Source: Methylobacterium sp. WL119
GTDB lineage: Bacteria > Pseudomonadota > Alphaproteobacteria > Rhizobiales > Beijerinckiaceae
Assembly: GCF_008039875.1 (NCBI RefSeq)
Contig: NZ_VRUU01000010.1
Span: 25,535 to 89,534, forward strand
Length of the DNA stretch: 64,000 nucleotides
Direction of reading: 5' to 3'
In this document: one piece after another, positions 28,863 through 37,614 of the stretch
Position numbering within the stretch: the first letter of the stretch is position 1
How the letters are laid out: every line of letters starts with the position of its first letter
The notes under the pieces: model-generated
The model's database searches: none
Told to the model about the DNA's origin: nothing
Seen by the model: only the letters and a program-made list of their open reading frames with translations
Position numbers and translations under genes: made by a program

Positions 28863-30417
28863 TCAGTGCTGCGCCGCCACGGAGCCGGGCCGCGGTCGCT
28901 CGGCGAGCGGTCGCCGGCGCAGCCCCGCCGCCTTGCAGGCCGCGAAGGCGAAGGCGGCGCCGAGCCCGAGCAGCGCGAGATCGAACCCGTAGAACGCCGC
29001 GTCGCCGGCCCGCAGGCTCGCGAGCAGGTGGCGCCCGGTGGCGAGCCCGCCGACGACCGGCACGGCGGCGAGCAGCGCGGCCGCGGTCGCGAGCATCGCG
29101 GTCCATCCGGTTCGCGGCGGCAGGGCCAGCGGCACCAGCGTGGCCAGGATCCAGGCGCCGAAGAAGACCGTCACCTCGGCCTCCTTGCGCTCCGCCATCC
29201 CGAGCGGGAGCAGGCGGTTGGCCAGGAAGTAGCCGGCGATGGCGATCGGCAGCCCGGCGATGGTGCCGACGTTGAGCGCCTGCACCAGCCGCATCCCGAG
29301 ATGCGCCCGCGTCGCGGTGCCGGGCTTGGGCACCCGCGCCACCGTCCAGAGGATCAGCCCGGTCGCCACCATGGCCGCGCCCATCGCGCCGCTGAGGAAG
29401 AACAGCACGCGCAGGGCCGGCCCGGCGAAATGCGCCTCGTGCAGGCCGACCATCGCGGTGAAGGTGCCGGCGGCGGGCTTCATCGCGCCCAAGGTCTCGA
29501 TCACCGCGCCGCTGGTGCCGTCGAACGCCACCTGCGGATGGCGGTGCCTCAGGCCATGCGGCTCCTCGAACACCGCCACGACCGTCGCGTTGGCGTCGCC
29601 CGGGTTCTGCACGGTGATCCGCTCCAGCGGCTCGGCGTTCATCGCGAGCGCGCGCTCGACCATCGGGCCGAACGGGGCGAGCGGCGGGCGGGCGGGCGGC
29701 GGTGATCTGGCCGGATTCGGCGAAGAAGGCCTGCGCGTCGCCGCGATAGGCGGTGGTGACGCCCCAGGGCATGTACATCAGCGCCAGCGTCACGATCCCC
29801 GTATAGGTGATCATCAGGTGGAACGGCAGCGCCAGCACCCCGGTCACGTTGTGCGCGTCGAGCCAGCCGCACTGCGCCGACTTGGCGTGACGGCGGAAGG
29901 TGAACAGGTCGACGAAGATCCGCCGGTGGGTGACGATCCCGGAGACCAGCGCGACGAGCATAATCATCGCGCAGATTCCGACGATCCAGCGGCCCCAGAG
30001 CGGCGCCATGCTGAGCTCGAAGTGGAAGCGGTAGAGGAAGTCGCCGCCGCGGGTGTCGCGGACGGCGACCGCGGCGCCGGTCGCGGGATCGAGCATCGCC
30101 TGGCCCGGCGGGGTGCCGGGCTTGCGGCGCCAAAACAGGTCGAGGGTCGGCCGGTCCGGGCTCGGCAGGGTGATGAACCAGCTGCGCGCGCCCTTCGCCT
30201 GCGCCTCGAGATAGGCGCGGGCGAGGTCGGCGGCGTGCCCGAGGGCGACCGGGCTCAGCGGAGCCCCGGCCCTCAGTTCCGGCCGCATCCATTGCGAGAT
30301 CTCCGAGCGGTAGTAGCTCGCCGTGCCGGTGACGAAGACGGAAAACAGCACCCAGCCGACGACGAGGCCGGACCAGGCGTGCAGCCACGCCATCGATTGC
30401 CGGAAGCCGTTGCGCAT
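28863..30417 (-). pseudogene. PepSY-domain membrane protein (siderophore-linked), frameshifted
   Basis: The frame from ATG 30417 encodes MRNGFRQSMAWLHAWSGLVV, a PepSY_TM protein with several membrane helices, and is coherent to about 29700 (FHLMITYTGIVTLALMYMPW; AQAFFAESGQITA). From about 29690 the homologous sequence continues in another frame (PFGPMVERALAMNAEPLER, HLGMRLVQALNVGTIAGLPI) to a stop at 28863. The break coincides with a GGGC x3 tract; removing one 4-base unit restores one frame of about 517 residues. Such proteins sit beside TonB siderophore receptors and may reduce or move ferric siderophores across the inner membrane. As it stands the frame reads on to 28549 as nonsense. It could be a real mutation, a phase-variable gene or a sequencing error. 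Confidence 0.8.
29686..29697. repeat. GGGC x3 tandem tract at the PepSY frameshift
   Basis: Three GGGC units flanked on both sides by partial copies (GGC). One extra unit (4 bases, equal to +1 in frame) accounts exactly for the change of reading frame in the PepSY gene. Confidence 0.8.
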
Positions 30418-30428
30418 GGTTTCGCGTC

Positions 30429-32789
30429 CTACCAGCGGTAGCGGAGCGTGGCGTAGACCGTGCGCGGCAGCCCGTAATAGCAGCTGGTGTAGCCGTTGCA
30501 GCCGCTGACGTAGGTGTCGTCGAGCAGGTTGTTGGCGTTCAGTTGCATCGAGAAGCCGGCCAGCGTCGGGTCGAGGTTCTTCAGGTCGTAGGAGACCACG
30601 GCGTCGACCAGCATGCTTTCCGGCACCTTGAAGGTGTTGGCCGCGTCGCCCCAGGACGGGCCGAGATAGCGGACGCCGCCGCCGACCTCGAGGCCGAGCA
30701 TCGGCCCGTCGAGGAAGCGGTAGGTCGCCAGAAGCGAGGCGGTGGAATCCGGCACCAGCACCGGGCGGCGCCCCTGCAGCGGCACCGTCTGGCCGGGCGC
30801 GAGGTCGTTGGCGGTCCGGCCGTCGTCGCGGACGTTGCGGATGTCGAGGAGCGAGAAGCCGCCGATCAGGGTCACGCCTTCGGTGAGGTTCGCCCGCGCC
30901 TCGAACTCGACGCCCTGTACGCCGACCTCGCCGGTCTGCAGCACGAAGCCGGTGGGGCGGCCGAGCGTGGTGTCGGCCGTCGTCCGGTTCGACTGGCGGA
31001 TGTCGAAGAATGCGGCGGTGAGGAGGATGTCGGTGCCCGGCGGCTGGTACTTGATACCGGCCTCGTACTGGTCGCTGAGCTGCGGGTCGGGCACCCGCCC
31101 GACGGTGCCGAAGGCGGTGTCGAACACCCGGCCGGCGACGATCGGCTCGAAGGCCTGGCTGTAGGACACGTACGGCGCGACGCCGGACTGGAACAGGTAG
31201 AGCAGGCTCGCCCGGCCCGTGAAGGCGTCGGAGGCCGCGTCCTGCAGCGTCAGCGTGCTTCCCGTCGCGGTGAACGACCGGGTCGGGCCGGTCTGGCGGG
31301 CGACGTCGTAGCGCCCGCCCAATGTCAGGATCAGGCCGTCGACCTTCATCTGATCCTGGAAGTAGACGCCGGTCTGCTGCGCGTCGACGCGCGAGGTCGT
31401 GTTGATGGCCGGGAACGGGATGTTCATTTCGTAGTTCGGCGCGAGCGCGTTCAGGTCCGGCGCGTTCGGGAACGGCGTCCCGCTGGCGCGCGTGCTGAAG
31501 GTGCGGTGGTCGACGCCGAGGAGCGCCGTGTGGGCGATCGGGCCGGTGTCGAAGTTGGCCACGACGTTCGAATCCATCGTGTAGGCTTCGGCCGCGACGA
31601 TGTTGCCGATGACGGCGCGCGGCAGCAGCGGGCCGGTGGCGAACGGGCCGTTGCGGGGGCTGAACGCGCTGTAGACGCTGCGGTAATCGCCTTGCGTCCG
31701 CAGGTAGCGCCCGGCCGAGTGGAAGCGCAGGTTCTCGTTGAAGCGGTGGTCGAAGAGGTACTCGATCGACGCTTGGGTCCGGTCCGAGCGCTCGATGTTG
31801 CGGTCGCCGTCGTAGAAGTTCACCGGCAGTCGCCCGATCACGCCGCTGCCGAAGTTGCGCGGAAACACGGTGCCCACCGCCGGGAAGCCGCCGTAAAAGC
31901 CGGAGAACGGATCGCGCTGGTAGTTGCCGATGATCGTCAGCTGGGTGTCGGTGGAGGGCCGCCAGGTGACGCTCGGGTTGATCAGGGCGCGATCGACCCG
32001 CGTCGTGTCCACCGGGCCGTCCCCGTTCCAGCCCGCGCCGACGATGCGGTAGGCGAACTGGTCGGCGAGCCAGGGCACCTCGGACTGGATCGGGCCGCCG
32101 ACGTCGATGCCGCCGCGCACCTCGTTGAAGCCGCCGCCCTGGACGAAGACCTCGCCGTGGCGGACGAATTGCGGGACCTTCGAGACGAGGTTGACGATGC
32201 CGCCCGGCCCCGACTGCCCGTAGAGCACCGAGGCGGGCCCCTTGATCACGTCGACCCGCTCGAGGCGGTAAGGATCGATCGTCGCGTTGGCGTCGCGGCT
32301 GGCGATCAGCGCCATGCCGTCGAGAAAGACCGGCGCGTTGAAGCCGCGGATCAGGAACTGCTCGAGCCGGGTCGAGCCGGCGCCGCCGCGCTGCTCGGTC
32401 GTGACGCCGGGCGTGTAGCGCAGGGCCTGGTTGATGGTGAGCGCGTTCTGATCCTCGATCTGCTTGCGCCCGATCACCGAGATCGACTGCGCCGTCTCCA
32501 CGATCGGCGTGTCGGTCTTCGTGGCGACGGTGCTGCGGCTGGCGACGTAGCCGGGCACGGCACCGGACGCGCCGCCGGGACCGTAGAGCGATCCGCCGAG
32601 GCTGCGGCCGGCGCCCTCGCCGGTGACGCTCAGCTCGCCGAGCTCGATGTCGGTCGTCTGCGCGGGCTGGGCCGAGGCGGAGGACGCGACCGAAATCGCG
32701 CATGTCGTCGACAGAAGAGCGACGATCAGAGCGCTGCGGCACCGACGTGCGGACGCGGACCGCACGACGGACGGACAGTAATGAATCAT
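30429..32789 (-). CDS. TonB-dependent siderophore receptor
   Basis: 786 residues. A signal peptide (cleavage near ASA-QP) is followed by a TonB-box-like stretch (DIELGELSVTG) and a plug domain with QSISVIGRKQIEDQNALT, FLIRGFNAPVFLDGM and the conserved VDVIKGPASVLYGQSGPGGIVNLVSK. A 22-strand barrel ends in TLRYRW. The plug motifs place it in the ferric-siderophore (FhuA/FpvA-like) group. It lies 11 bp upstream of the PepSY gene, so the two form an operon. There is no FecI/FecR pair and no extended N-terminal signalling domain. Two palindromes lie 115-160 bp upstream of the start and may be its operator. Confidence 0.93.
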   Translation of the reverse strand: MIHYCPSVVRSASARRCRSALIVALLSTTCAISVASSASAQPAQTTDIELGELSVTGEGAGRSLGGSLYGPGGASGAVPGYVASRSTVATKTDTPIVETAQSISVIGRKQIEDQNALTINQALRYTPGVTTEQRGGAGSTRLEQFLIRGFNAPVFLDGMALIASRDANATIDPYRLERVDVIKGPASVLYGQSGPGGIVNLVSKVPQFVRHGEVFVQGGGFNEVRGGIDVGGPIQSEVPWLADQFAYRIVGAGWNGDGPVDTTRVDRALINPSVTWRPSTDTQLTIIGNYQRDPFSGFYGGFPAVGTVFPRNFGSGVIGRLPVNFYDGDRNIERSDRTQASIEYLFDHRFNENLRFHSAGRYLRTQGDYRSVYSAFSPRNGPFATGPLLPRAVIGNIVAAEAYTMDSNVVANFDTGPIAHTALLGVDHRTFSTRASGTPFPNAPDLNALAPNYEMNIPFPAINTTSRVDAQQTGVYFQDQMKVDGLILTLGGRYDVARQTGPTRSFTATGSTLTLQDAASDAFTGRASLLYLFQSGVAPYVSYSQAFEPIVAGRVFDTAFGTVGRVPDPQLSDQYEAGIKYQPPGTDILLTAAFFDIRQSNRTTADTTLGRPTGFVLQTGEVGVQGVEFEARANLTEGVTLIGGFSLLDIRNVRDDGRTANDLAPGQTVPLQGRRPVLVPDSTASLLATYRFLDGPMLGLEVGGGVRYLGPSWGDAANTFKVPESMLVDAVVSYDLKNLDPTLAGFSMQLNANNLLDDTYVSGCNGYTSCYYGLPRTVYATLRYRW

Positions 32790-32904
32790 CTTGCCGACCC
32801 TAGACGCGACACGAAACAGCAGAGACCCGCCGCGTTGACTTGCGCATCACGGCGGCGTGATCGGGTTATCGGTAAGTTCTCGCGGCAACACAATTTCTAT
32901 CTTA

Positions 32905-32948
32905 TGGAAACATTCCAGGGTAACTTCGAAACGTTCCAGGCTGGAACG
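32905..32948. promoter_or_regulatory. Twin palindromes upstream of the TonB receptor
   Basis: TGGAA-ACA-TTCCA at 32905-32917 and CGTTCCAG-G-CTGGAACG at 32932-32948, the latter a perfect 8-1-8 palindrome. Both use TTCCA/TGGAA half-sites in opposite order, about one to two helical turns apart. They lie in the 325-bp space 32790-33114 before the receptor gene, which has no other visible gene. They do not match the classical Fur box, and the regulator is unknown. Confidence 0.55.
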
Positions 32949-33114
32949 GGGTGTCGGGCGGCGGCCAGCCTCGCGCCCCTAGGGGACCAGCCCGTTTCGG
33001 CACCGTTTCCATGGAGGAGACCAGCGGCACCGCTCCACAACTCACGATGAAAACCGAGCGGCCGTTGTGACCGATCGGTAACACCCCACGGTTGCGACGC
33101 CGCGAAGGATCGTG

Positions 33115-34953
33115 TCAGGCCGGGACCGTCATCCGGCTCGGATGGACCCAGGCACCGAGCGTCTCGGTCCGGTCCTGCGACAGGATCTCGGGGGGCACGT
33201 CGGAGACCGGCACCGCTTCGGGGCGTTCGGCGCCGAAGGCCGCGAGCGCCGCGCGGGTCTCCGGATCGTGGCAGGCGCGGTCGAACGCGGCGCGGTCGAG
33301 GCAGGCGAGGCGCCCCGCCTCGAAACGGGCATAGACCCGGCCCGAGCCGGCCTCGGCGAAGCGGACCGAGCGCAGCCGCCGGGCGCATTGGCGCAGGAAG
33401 CCGGTGTTCCGTTCCGGCGCCAGGGCTGCGGCGTCGGGATAGACCTCCGCCGGCGAGAGCGCGTCGATGTTGATCTTGGTGTAGCGCGCGATGTCGATGA
33501 GGCAGCCGGCATCGAGCACGGTGAGGTCGCCGTTCTCGCCGAAGGCGACCGTGCGCGGGCGCTCGCCCTGCGGCACGCTGTTGTCGAGGAACTCGTAATG
33601 CACCTGCTTGCCGGCCTTGGCCGCCCAGGTGAAGAACAGCTCCGGCATCCCGGTGAACGCCTCGACGTTGTGGGCGAGAAGATCGTCCACCGCCTTGTAG
33701 CGGCCGAAGATCCGCCCGCGGATCCAGGCGCGCTCGACGGTGGCGTCGGGCGGCGTGATCATGAACAGCATGAAGACGCGGTGGCCGAAGCGGGTCAGCA
33801 ACTGGCTGCCGTCCTGCGTGCGCGAATCCGCGTTGAAGCTATCGAACCGGAACCGGTCGATCAGCAGATGCGACATCCGCCCCTCGCGGGCCTTGCGCGC
33901 CATGTAGCGATCGAGCTTGCGGTCGACGATCTCGACCTCGTGGCCCGTGAGCGTGCCGGCATAGCCGATCGCATCGCCGATCGAATCGTAGTCGAGCAGG
34001 AACTTGCGCCAGATGTCGGGGGTGATCACCGCGAAATCAGACCAGGATTCGCCGAGCCGCCGGGCCAGCGCCCGCTGGAGCGGACGCATCGTGCTCTTGC
34101 CCGAGGCGGAGGCGCCCTTGACGTTCATCACGATCGGCGCGGCCTGCGCACGGACCGGAACGTAGCCCTCCCGCGCCACGGCCTCGGCGAACCACGGCTC
34201 GATCAGGCAGCCGATCCGGCGGCTGCCCTCGTCGTTGGCGACGAGCGTCGTCGCGAGGTTCGCGAGCAGGGCGCGGTCGCCGACGAGCTTGCCGCGATGA
34301 CGGACGATCCCCGACGCGACCTTGTGCAGGGCGGCGCTCGCCGCAAGCTCGAGCGCGTTTTCGCTGGCCGCGGCGCGGACGCACCATGCGGCGCAATGGG
34401 CGAGCGCGCGCTCCTCCGTGGATCGCGCGTCGTCGGCGACGGGGGCCGGCGGCGCCGCGAGGCCGAGCACGTGCCGCCAGGTTCTCGGCGGAGGGGGCGG
34501 CGGCGCGGGCGGCGCGAAAGCCGCGTCGAGTTCCGCGGCGATCCGGGCGCGCGCCTCGTCCGCCACGGCGCGAAGGGTCTCGGCGATCCGGTCCGCATGC
34601 GGCGCGATCGCGGTCGCGAGGATGTGGGCGACGATCGCGCGGAAGTTGACGCCGAGATCGCCGTAGGTCTCGCCGACGGGGACCGAGAGGTCGGCCATCA
34701 CCCGGATCAGCAGCTCGTGCACGACGAGGCGATCCGGCCGGAAGGCGACGATCTCCGGCATCGGCAGGCCCGAGAAGGCGGAAAGCTCCATCGCCTCGGC
34801 GAGGGGCGTCGCGACGTTCTCGGGGCGGTACAGGGTCGTCAGCGGCAGGAAACGCCGCGGCAGCGTCGATTCGATGCCGGGATTCCACGGCCCGCGCCCG
34901 ACGAGGCCGTCGTCCGGCAGGGCGTAGCCGGCCGGTGCCGCCGAAGCGCTCAT
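33115..34953 (-). CDS. Large protein with P-loop kinase-like domain, function unknown
   Basis: 612 residues, not recognised as a named family. The N-terminal 260 residues are mostly helical, with a proline run (APPAPPPPPP) near 155. A Walker A site, GASASGKST, sits near residue 282, followed by FAVITPDIWRKFLLDYDSIG and HLLIDRFRFDSF, reminiscent of zeta-toxin or small-molecule kinase folds, and a C-terminal region of about 120 residues without clear motifs. No signal peptide or membrane helix. It is 22 bp downstream of the 88-residue gene and shares its transcript. The kinase idea rests on the P-loop and the TPD-like segment only. Confidence 0.7.
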   Translation of the reverse strand: MSASAAPAGYALPDDGLVGRGPWNPGIESTLPRRFLPLTTLYRPENVATPLAEAMELSAFSGLPMPEIVAFRPDRLVVHELLIRVMADLSVPVGETYGDLGVNFRAIVAHILATAIAPHADRIAETLRAVADEARARIAAELDAAFAPPAPPPPPPRTWRHVLGLAAPPAPVADDARSTEERALAHCAAWCVRAAASENALELAASAALHKVASGIVRHRGKLVGDRALLANLATTLVANDEGSRRIGCLIEPWFAEAVAREGYVPVRAQAAPIVMNVKGASASGKSTMRPLQRALARRLGESWSDFAVITPDIWRKFLLDYDSIGDAIGYAGTLTGHEVEIVDRKLDRYMARKAREGRMSHLLIDRFRFDSFNADSRTQDGSQLLTRFGHRVFMLFMITPPDATVERAWIRGRIFGRYKAVDDLLAHNVEAFTGMPELFFTWAAKAGKQVHYEFLDNSVPQGERPRTVAFGENGDLTVLDAGCLIDIARYTKINIDALSPAEVYPDAAALAPERNTGFLRQCARRLRSVRFAEAGSGRVYARFEAGRLACLDRAAFDRACHDPETRAALAAFGAERPEAVPVSDVPPEILSQDRTETLGAWVHPSRMTVPA

Positions 34954-34975
34954 CGCATCACGACGCGGGTCCGGC

Positions 34976-35242
34976 TCAGGCCGCCTCGGCCGGGGCCCGG
35001 AACAGGCTGGCGCAGCCGGAGCCGCGATGCATGCTCAGGATCGAGGCCCGGTCGATCTCGGGATGCGCCGCGAGCACGTGCCGGACGCAGTCCACGACCT
35101 TCTCGTACTGTGCCGCCTCGTAGTTCCGCTCGAGCGGACTGACGGCGATGTAGGTCTCGACCACCAGCACGCGCTCGGCGCGCTCCTGCGTGACCTCGAC
35201 GGCGATCCAGGACGACTTGATGAGGCGGGAACTCGAAAGCAT
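34976..35242 (-). CDS. Small protein coupled to the P-loop gene
   Basis: 88 residues from ATG 35242, with an excellent GGAGG 7 bases upstream. The sequence (SSWIAVEVTQERAERVLVVE, then YEKVVDCVRHVLAAHPEIDR) looks like an alternating alpha/beta globular protein with no signal peptide. Family not recognised. It precedes the 612-residue P-loop protein by 22 bp, so the two are probably a functional unit. Confidence 0.7.
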   Translation of the reverse strand: MLSSSRLIKSSWIAVEVTQERAERVLVVETYIAVSPLERNYEAAQYEKVVDCVRHVLAAHPEIDRASILSMHRGSGCASLFRAPAEAA

Positions 35243-35401
35243 GGGCGTACCTCCGTTGGTCTTCGCTCGTTGATCGAGCGTCGTTTGAGCGGGAGGATGA
35301 ACCCGTATCCTGCCCGTGCCAAGTGCCTTGCTGGAAAGACAGGTGGGCGGCCGCGAACGTCGTCGGCCTGCGCGATGAATGCTGCGACGAGGGCCGCCAG
35401 A

Positions 35402-35596
35402 TCAATCGAGCTCGCCGGCGGCCGAGATCGCCTGATCAAAGCCCGCCTGGTCGCCCAGCCATACGATCATCGACAACACGAGGCCGAGGCCGACGAGGTA
35501 GAGGATCGCGAACGCATCCCCGTTGCCCCGGCGCGTCGACAGCGCCAGCGAGGCGAACGGGAGCGATTGGATCGCCAAGGCGGCGGGAACATTCAT
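35402..35596 (-). CDS. Small hydrophobic single-pass membrane protein
   Basis: 64 residues from ATG 35596. One clear membrane helix (FAILYLVGLGLVLSMIVWLG) follows a mildly hydrophobic start (MNVPAALAIQSLPFASLAL), and an acidic tail ends it. The ribosome site is weak (GGAT). The frame stays open much further upstream, but that extension looks non-coding (Cys/Arg-rich). Possibly real; no family recognised. Confidence 0.5.
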   Translation of the reverse strand: MNVPAALAIQSLPFASLALSTRRGNGDAFAILYLVGLGLVLSMIVWLGDQAGFDQAISAAGELD

Positions 35597-36146
35597 CGTG
35601 TCGATCCGTCGGACGACGCAAGATGCCCTGCGCCGCCTGCGCCGACAACAACAATCGGCCCGCGTGAATGCGGAATTCGATCGATTTCGGGGGCGACATC
35701 TTGCGGTTGCACAAGTCGAGGCGGATCGTAAATTTGGTCGGCTCGCCCGATCGGCGGGCCCGGCATAGCGGAAATCGGGGCAACCGACGCCTTCGTTTGG
35801 CATATTGCATGCCATTCCATCTTCGGTCATCTTGCCGGCAACGGTCGACAAGGCCGACGTCGAGCAAGGCAACAGGGATGGAGCGTCGCAATGCCCCTCG
35901 GGCGTGATGAGGGCCTTCGGGCAGCCGCGGCCGGACCTGCGCGCTCGGACGCCCCGCACCGGGTCGGCGCATGCGTGACCCTGCGGCAAGCCGGGCTTGG
36001 CCGGCACCGGACTTTTATTGACTTGACGATGCGCGAGCGCACCCGCCAGGCATGAGGCCTGACGGGATCGCGGCGCGACACCTTCGAAGCCGGGCGGCAT
36101 CGCCGGCATCCCGATCCACCGAACTCGAGAAGATCAGAGACAGACC
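35597..36146 (+). promoter_or_regulatory. Upstream region of frc, with a TGGCAT palindrome
   Basis: 550 bp without a credible gene, with lower GC than its neighbours in 35660-35830. TGGCAT-ATTGC-ATGCCA at 35798-35814 is a perfect 6-5-6 inverted repeat of the kind bound by GntR/FCD regulators. TTGACT and TTGACG occur at 36018 and 36023 and might be part of a promoter, but no matching -10 was found. The region separates the small membrane protein from frc. Confidence 0.45.
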
Positions 36147-37424
36147 ATGAGCAAGGCCCTGGAAGGCGTCAAAATCCTGGACTTCACCCACGTCCAGTCC
36201 GGCCCGACCTGCACGCAGCTGCTCGCGTGGTTCGGCGCCGACGTGATCAAGGTCGAGCGTCCCGGCGCCGGCGACGCGACCCGCGCCCAGCTCCAGGACC
36301 TGCCCGACGTGGACAGCCTGTATTTCACCATGCTGAACCACAACAAGCGCTCGATCACGCTCGATTCGAAGACGCCGAAGGGCAAGGAGGTGCTCTGGCG
36401 CCTGGTGAAGGAGTGCGACGTGCTCGTCGAGAACTTCGCCCCCGGCGCGCTCGCCCGCATGGGCCTGACCTGGGAGAAGATCCACGAGGCCAACCCGCGC
36501 ATGATCCTCGCCTCGGTCAAGGGCTTCGGGCCGGGCCGCTACGAGGAATGCAAGGTCTACGAGAACGTCGCGCAATGCGCCGGCGGCTCGGCCTCCACCA
36601 CCGGCTTCCGCGACGGCATCCCGATGGTGACCGGCGCCCAGATCGGCGATTCCGGCACCGGCCTGCATCTCGCGCTGGGCATCGTCACCGCCCTGTTCCA
36701 CCGCACCGTCACCGGGCTCGGGCAGAAGGTCGACTGCGCGATGCAGGACAGCGTGCTCAACCTGTGCCGGGTCAAGCTGCGCGACCAGCAGCGCCTCGAT
36801 CACGGCCCGCTCACGGAGTACAGCCAGTTCGGCGAGGGCATCCCGTTCGGCGACTCGACCCCGCGCGCCGGCAACGATTCCGGCGGCGGCCAGCCCGGCC
36901 GCATCCTCAAGTGCAAGGGCTGGGAGCACGATCCCAACGCGTACCTGTACTTCATCACCCAGGCCGCGGTCTGGGCGCCGATCTGCGACATCATCGGAGA
37001 GCCGGGCTGGAAGACCGATCCGGGCTACGCCACGCCCAAGGCGCGGCTGCCCCACCTGAACGAGATCTTCACGCGCATCGAAGCCTGGACGATGAAGCAC
37101 GACAAGTTCGAGGCGATGGACATCCTCAACGAGTACGACATCCCCTGCGGCCCGATCCTGTCGATGAAGGAGATCGCCGCCGACGAGTCGCTGCGCAAGA
37201 CCGGCACGATCGTCGAGGTCGAGCACCCGACGCGCGGCACCTACCTGACCGTCGGAAACCCGATCAAGCTGTCGGCGAGCCCGAGCGAGGTGACGCGCTC
37301 GCCGCTGCTGGGCGAGCACACCGACGAGATCCTGCGCAGCGTCCTCAAGTACACCGATGCCGAGGTCGACGAGATCGCCCATTCCGGCGCCGTCGGACGG
37401 ATCGAGAAGATCGCGGCGGAGTAG
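36147..37424 (+). CDS. frc: Formyl-CoA:oxalate CoA-transferase
   Basis: 425 residues, the usual length for Frc. It is a class III CoA-transferase that moves CoA from formyl-CoA to oxalate. The N-terminus [20 protein letters not shown] and [18 protein letters not shown] match the family, and the catalytic aspartate is Asp168 in QIGDSGTG (Asp169 in the Oxalobacter enzyme). A glycine loop (NDSGGGQPG) is also present, as in Frc proper. Oxalyl-CoA decarboxylase (oxc) normally works with it but is not in this window. Nearby are an OxlT-type carrier, a GntR regulator and a formyltransferase-fold gene 190 bp downstream. Confidence 0.95.
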   Translation: MSKALEGVKILDFTHVQSGPTCTQLLAWFGADVIKVERPGAGDATRAQLQDLPDVDSLYFTMLNHNKRSITLDSKTPKGKEVLWRLVKECDVLVENFAPGALARMGLTWEKIHEANPRMILASVKGFGPGRYEECKVYENVAQCAGGSASTTGFRDGIPMVTGAQIGDSGTGLHLALGIVTALFHRTVTGLGQKVDCAMQDSVLNLCRVKLRDQQRLDHGPLTEYSQFGEGIPFGDSTPRAGNDSGGGQPGRILKCKGWEHDPNAYLYFITQAAVWAPICDIIGEPGWKTDPGYATPKARLPHLNEIFTRIEAWTMKHDKFEAMDILNEYDIPCGPILSMKEIAADESLRKTGTIVEVEHPTRGTYLTVGNPIKLSASPSEVTRSPLLGEHTDEILRSVLKYTDAEVDEIAHSGAVGRIEKIAAE

Positions 37425-37476
37425 GCCCGCGGATCGCATCCGACCATCGCGGCGGAAGCGGGCCAACCCGCCTCCG

Positions 37477-37519
37477 CCCGTCATCCCCGGGGCTGCGTCG
37501 CAGAGCCCGGGATGACGGC
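37477..37519. repeat. REP-like palindrome, copy B
   Basis: Inverted repeat with outer arms CCCGTCATCC and GGATGACGG-type ends and an inner GGGGCT/AGCCC stem, between frc and the formyltransferase gene. It has the same outer arms as the palindrome at 371-408. It could also act as a terminator for frc. Confidence 0.6.
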
Positions 37520-37614
37520 GAGCATCCCGGGGCGGCCGAGGTCGCCCGTGCATCCGGCATCCTCCTGGACGAACGGGTCGAGGCGGACCATCCCACCGAA
37601 ACGACGAGGATCCC

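Noticed and set aside
35597..36109. Extended open frame upstream of the 64-residue membrane protein
   Set aside because: The upstream part is Cys- and Arg-rich, shows no protein-like pattern and lacks a ribosome site. The start at 35596 is more reasonable.
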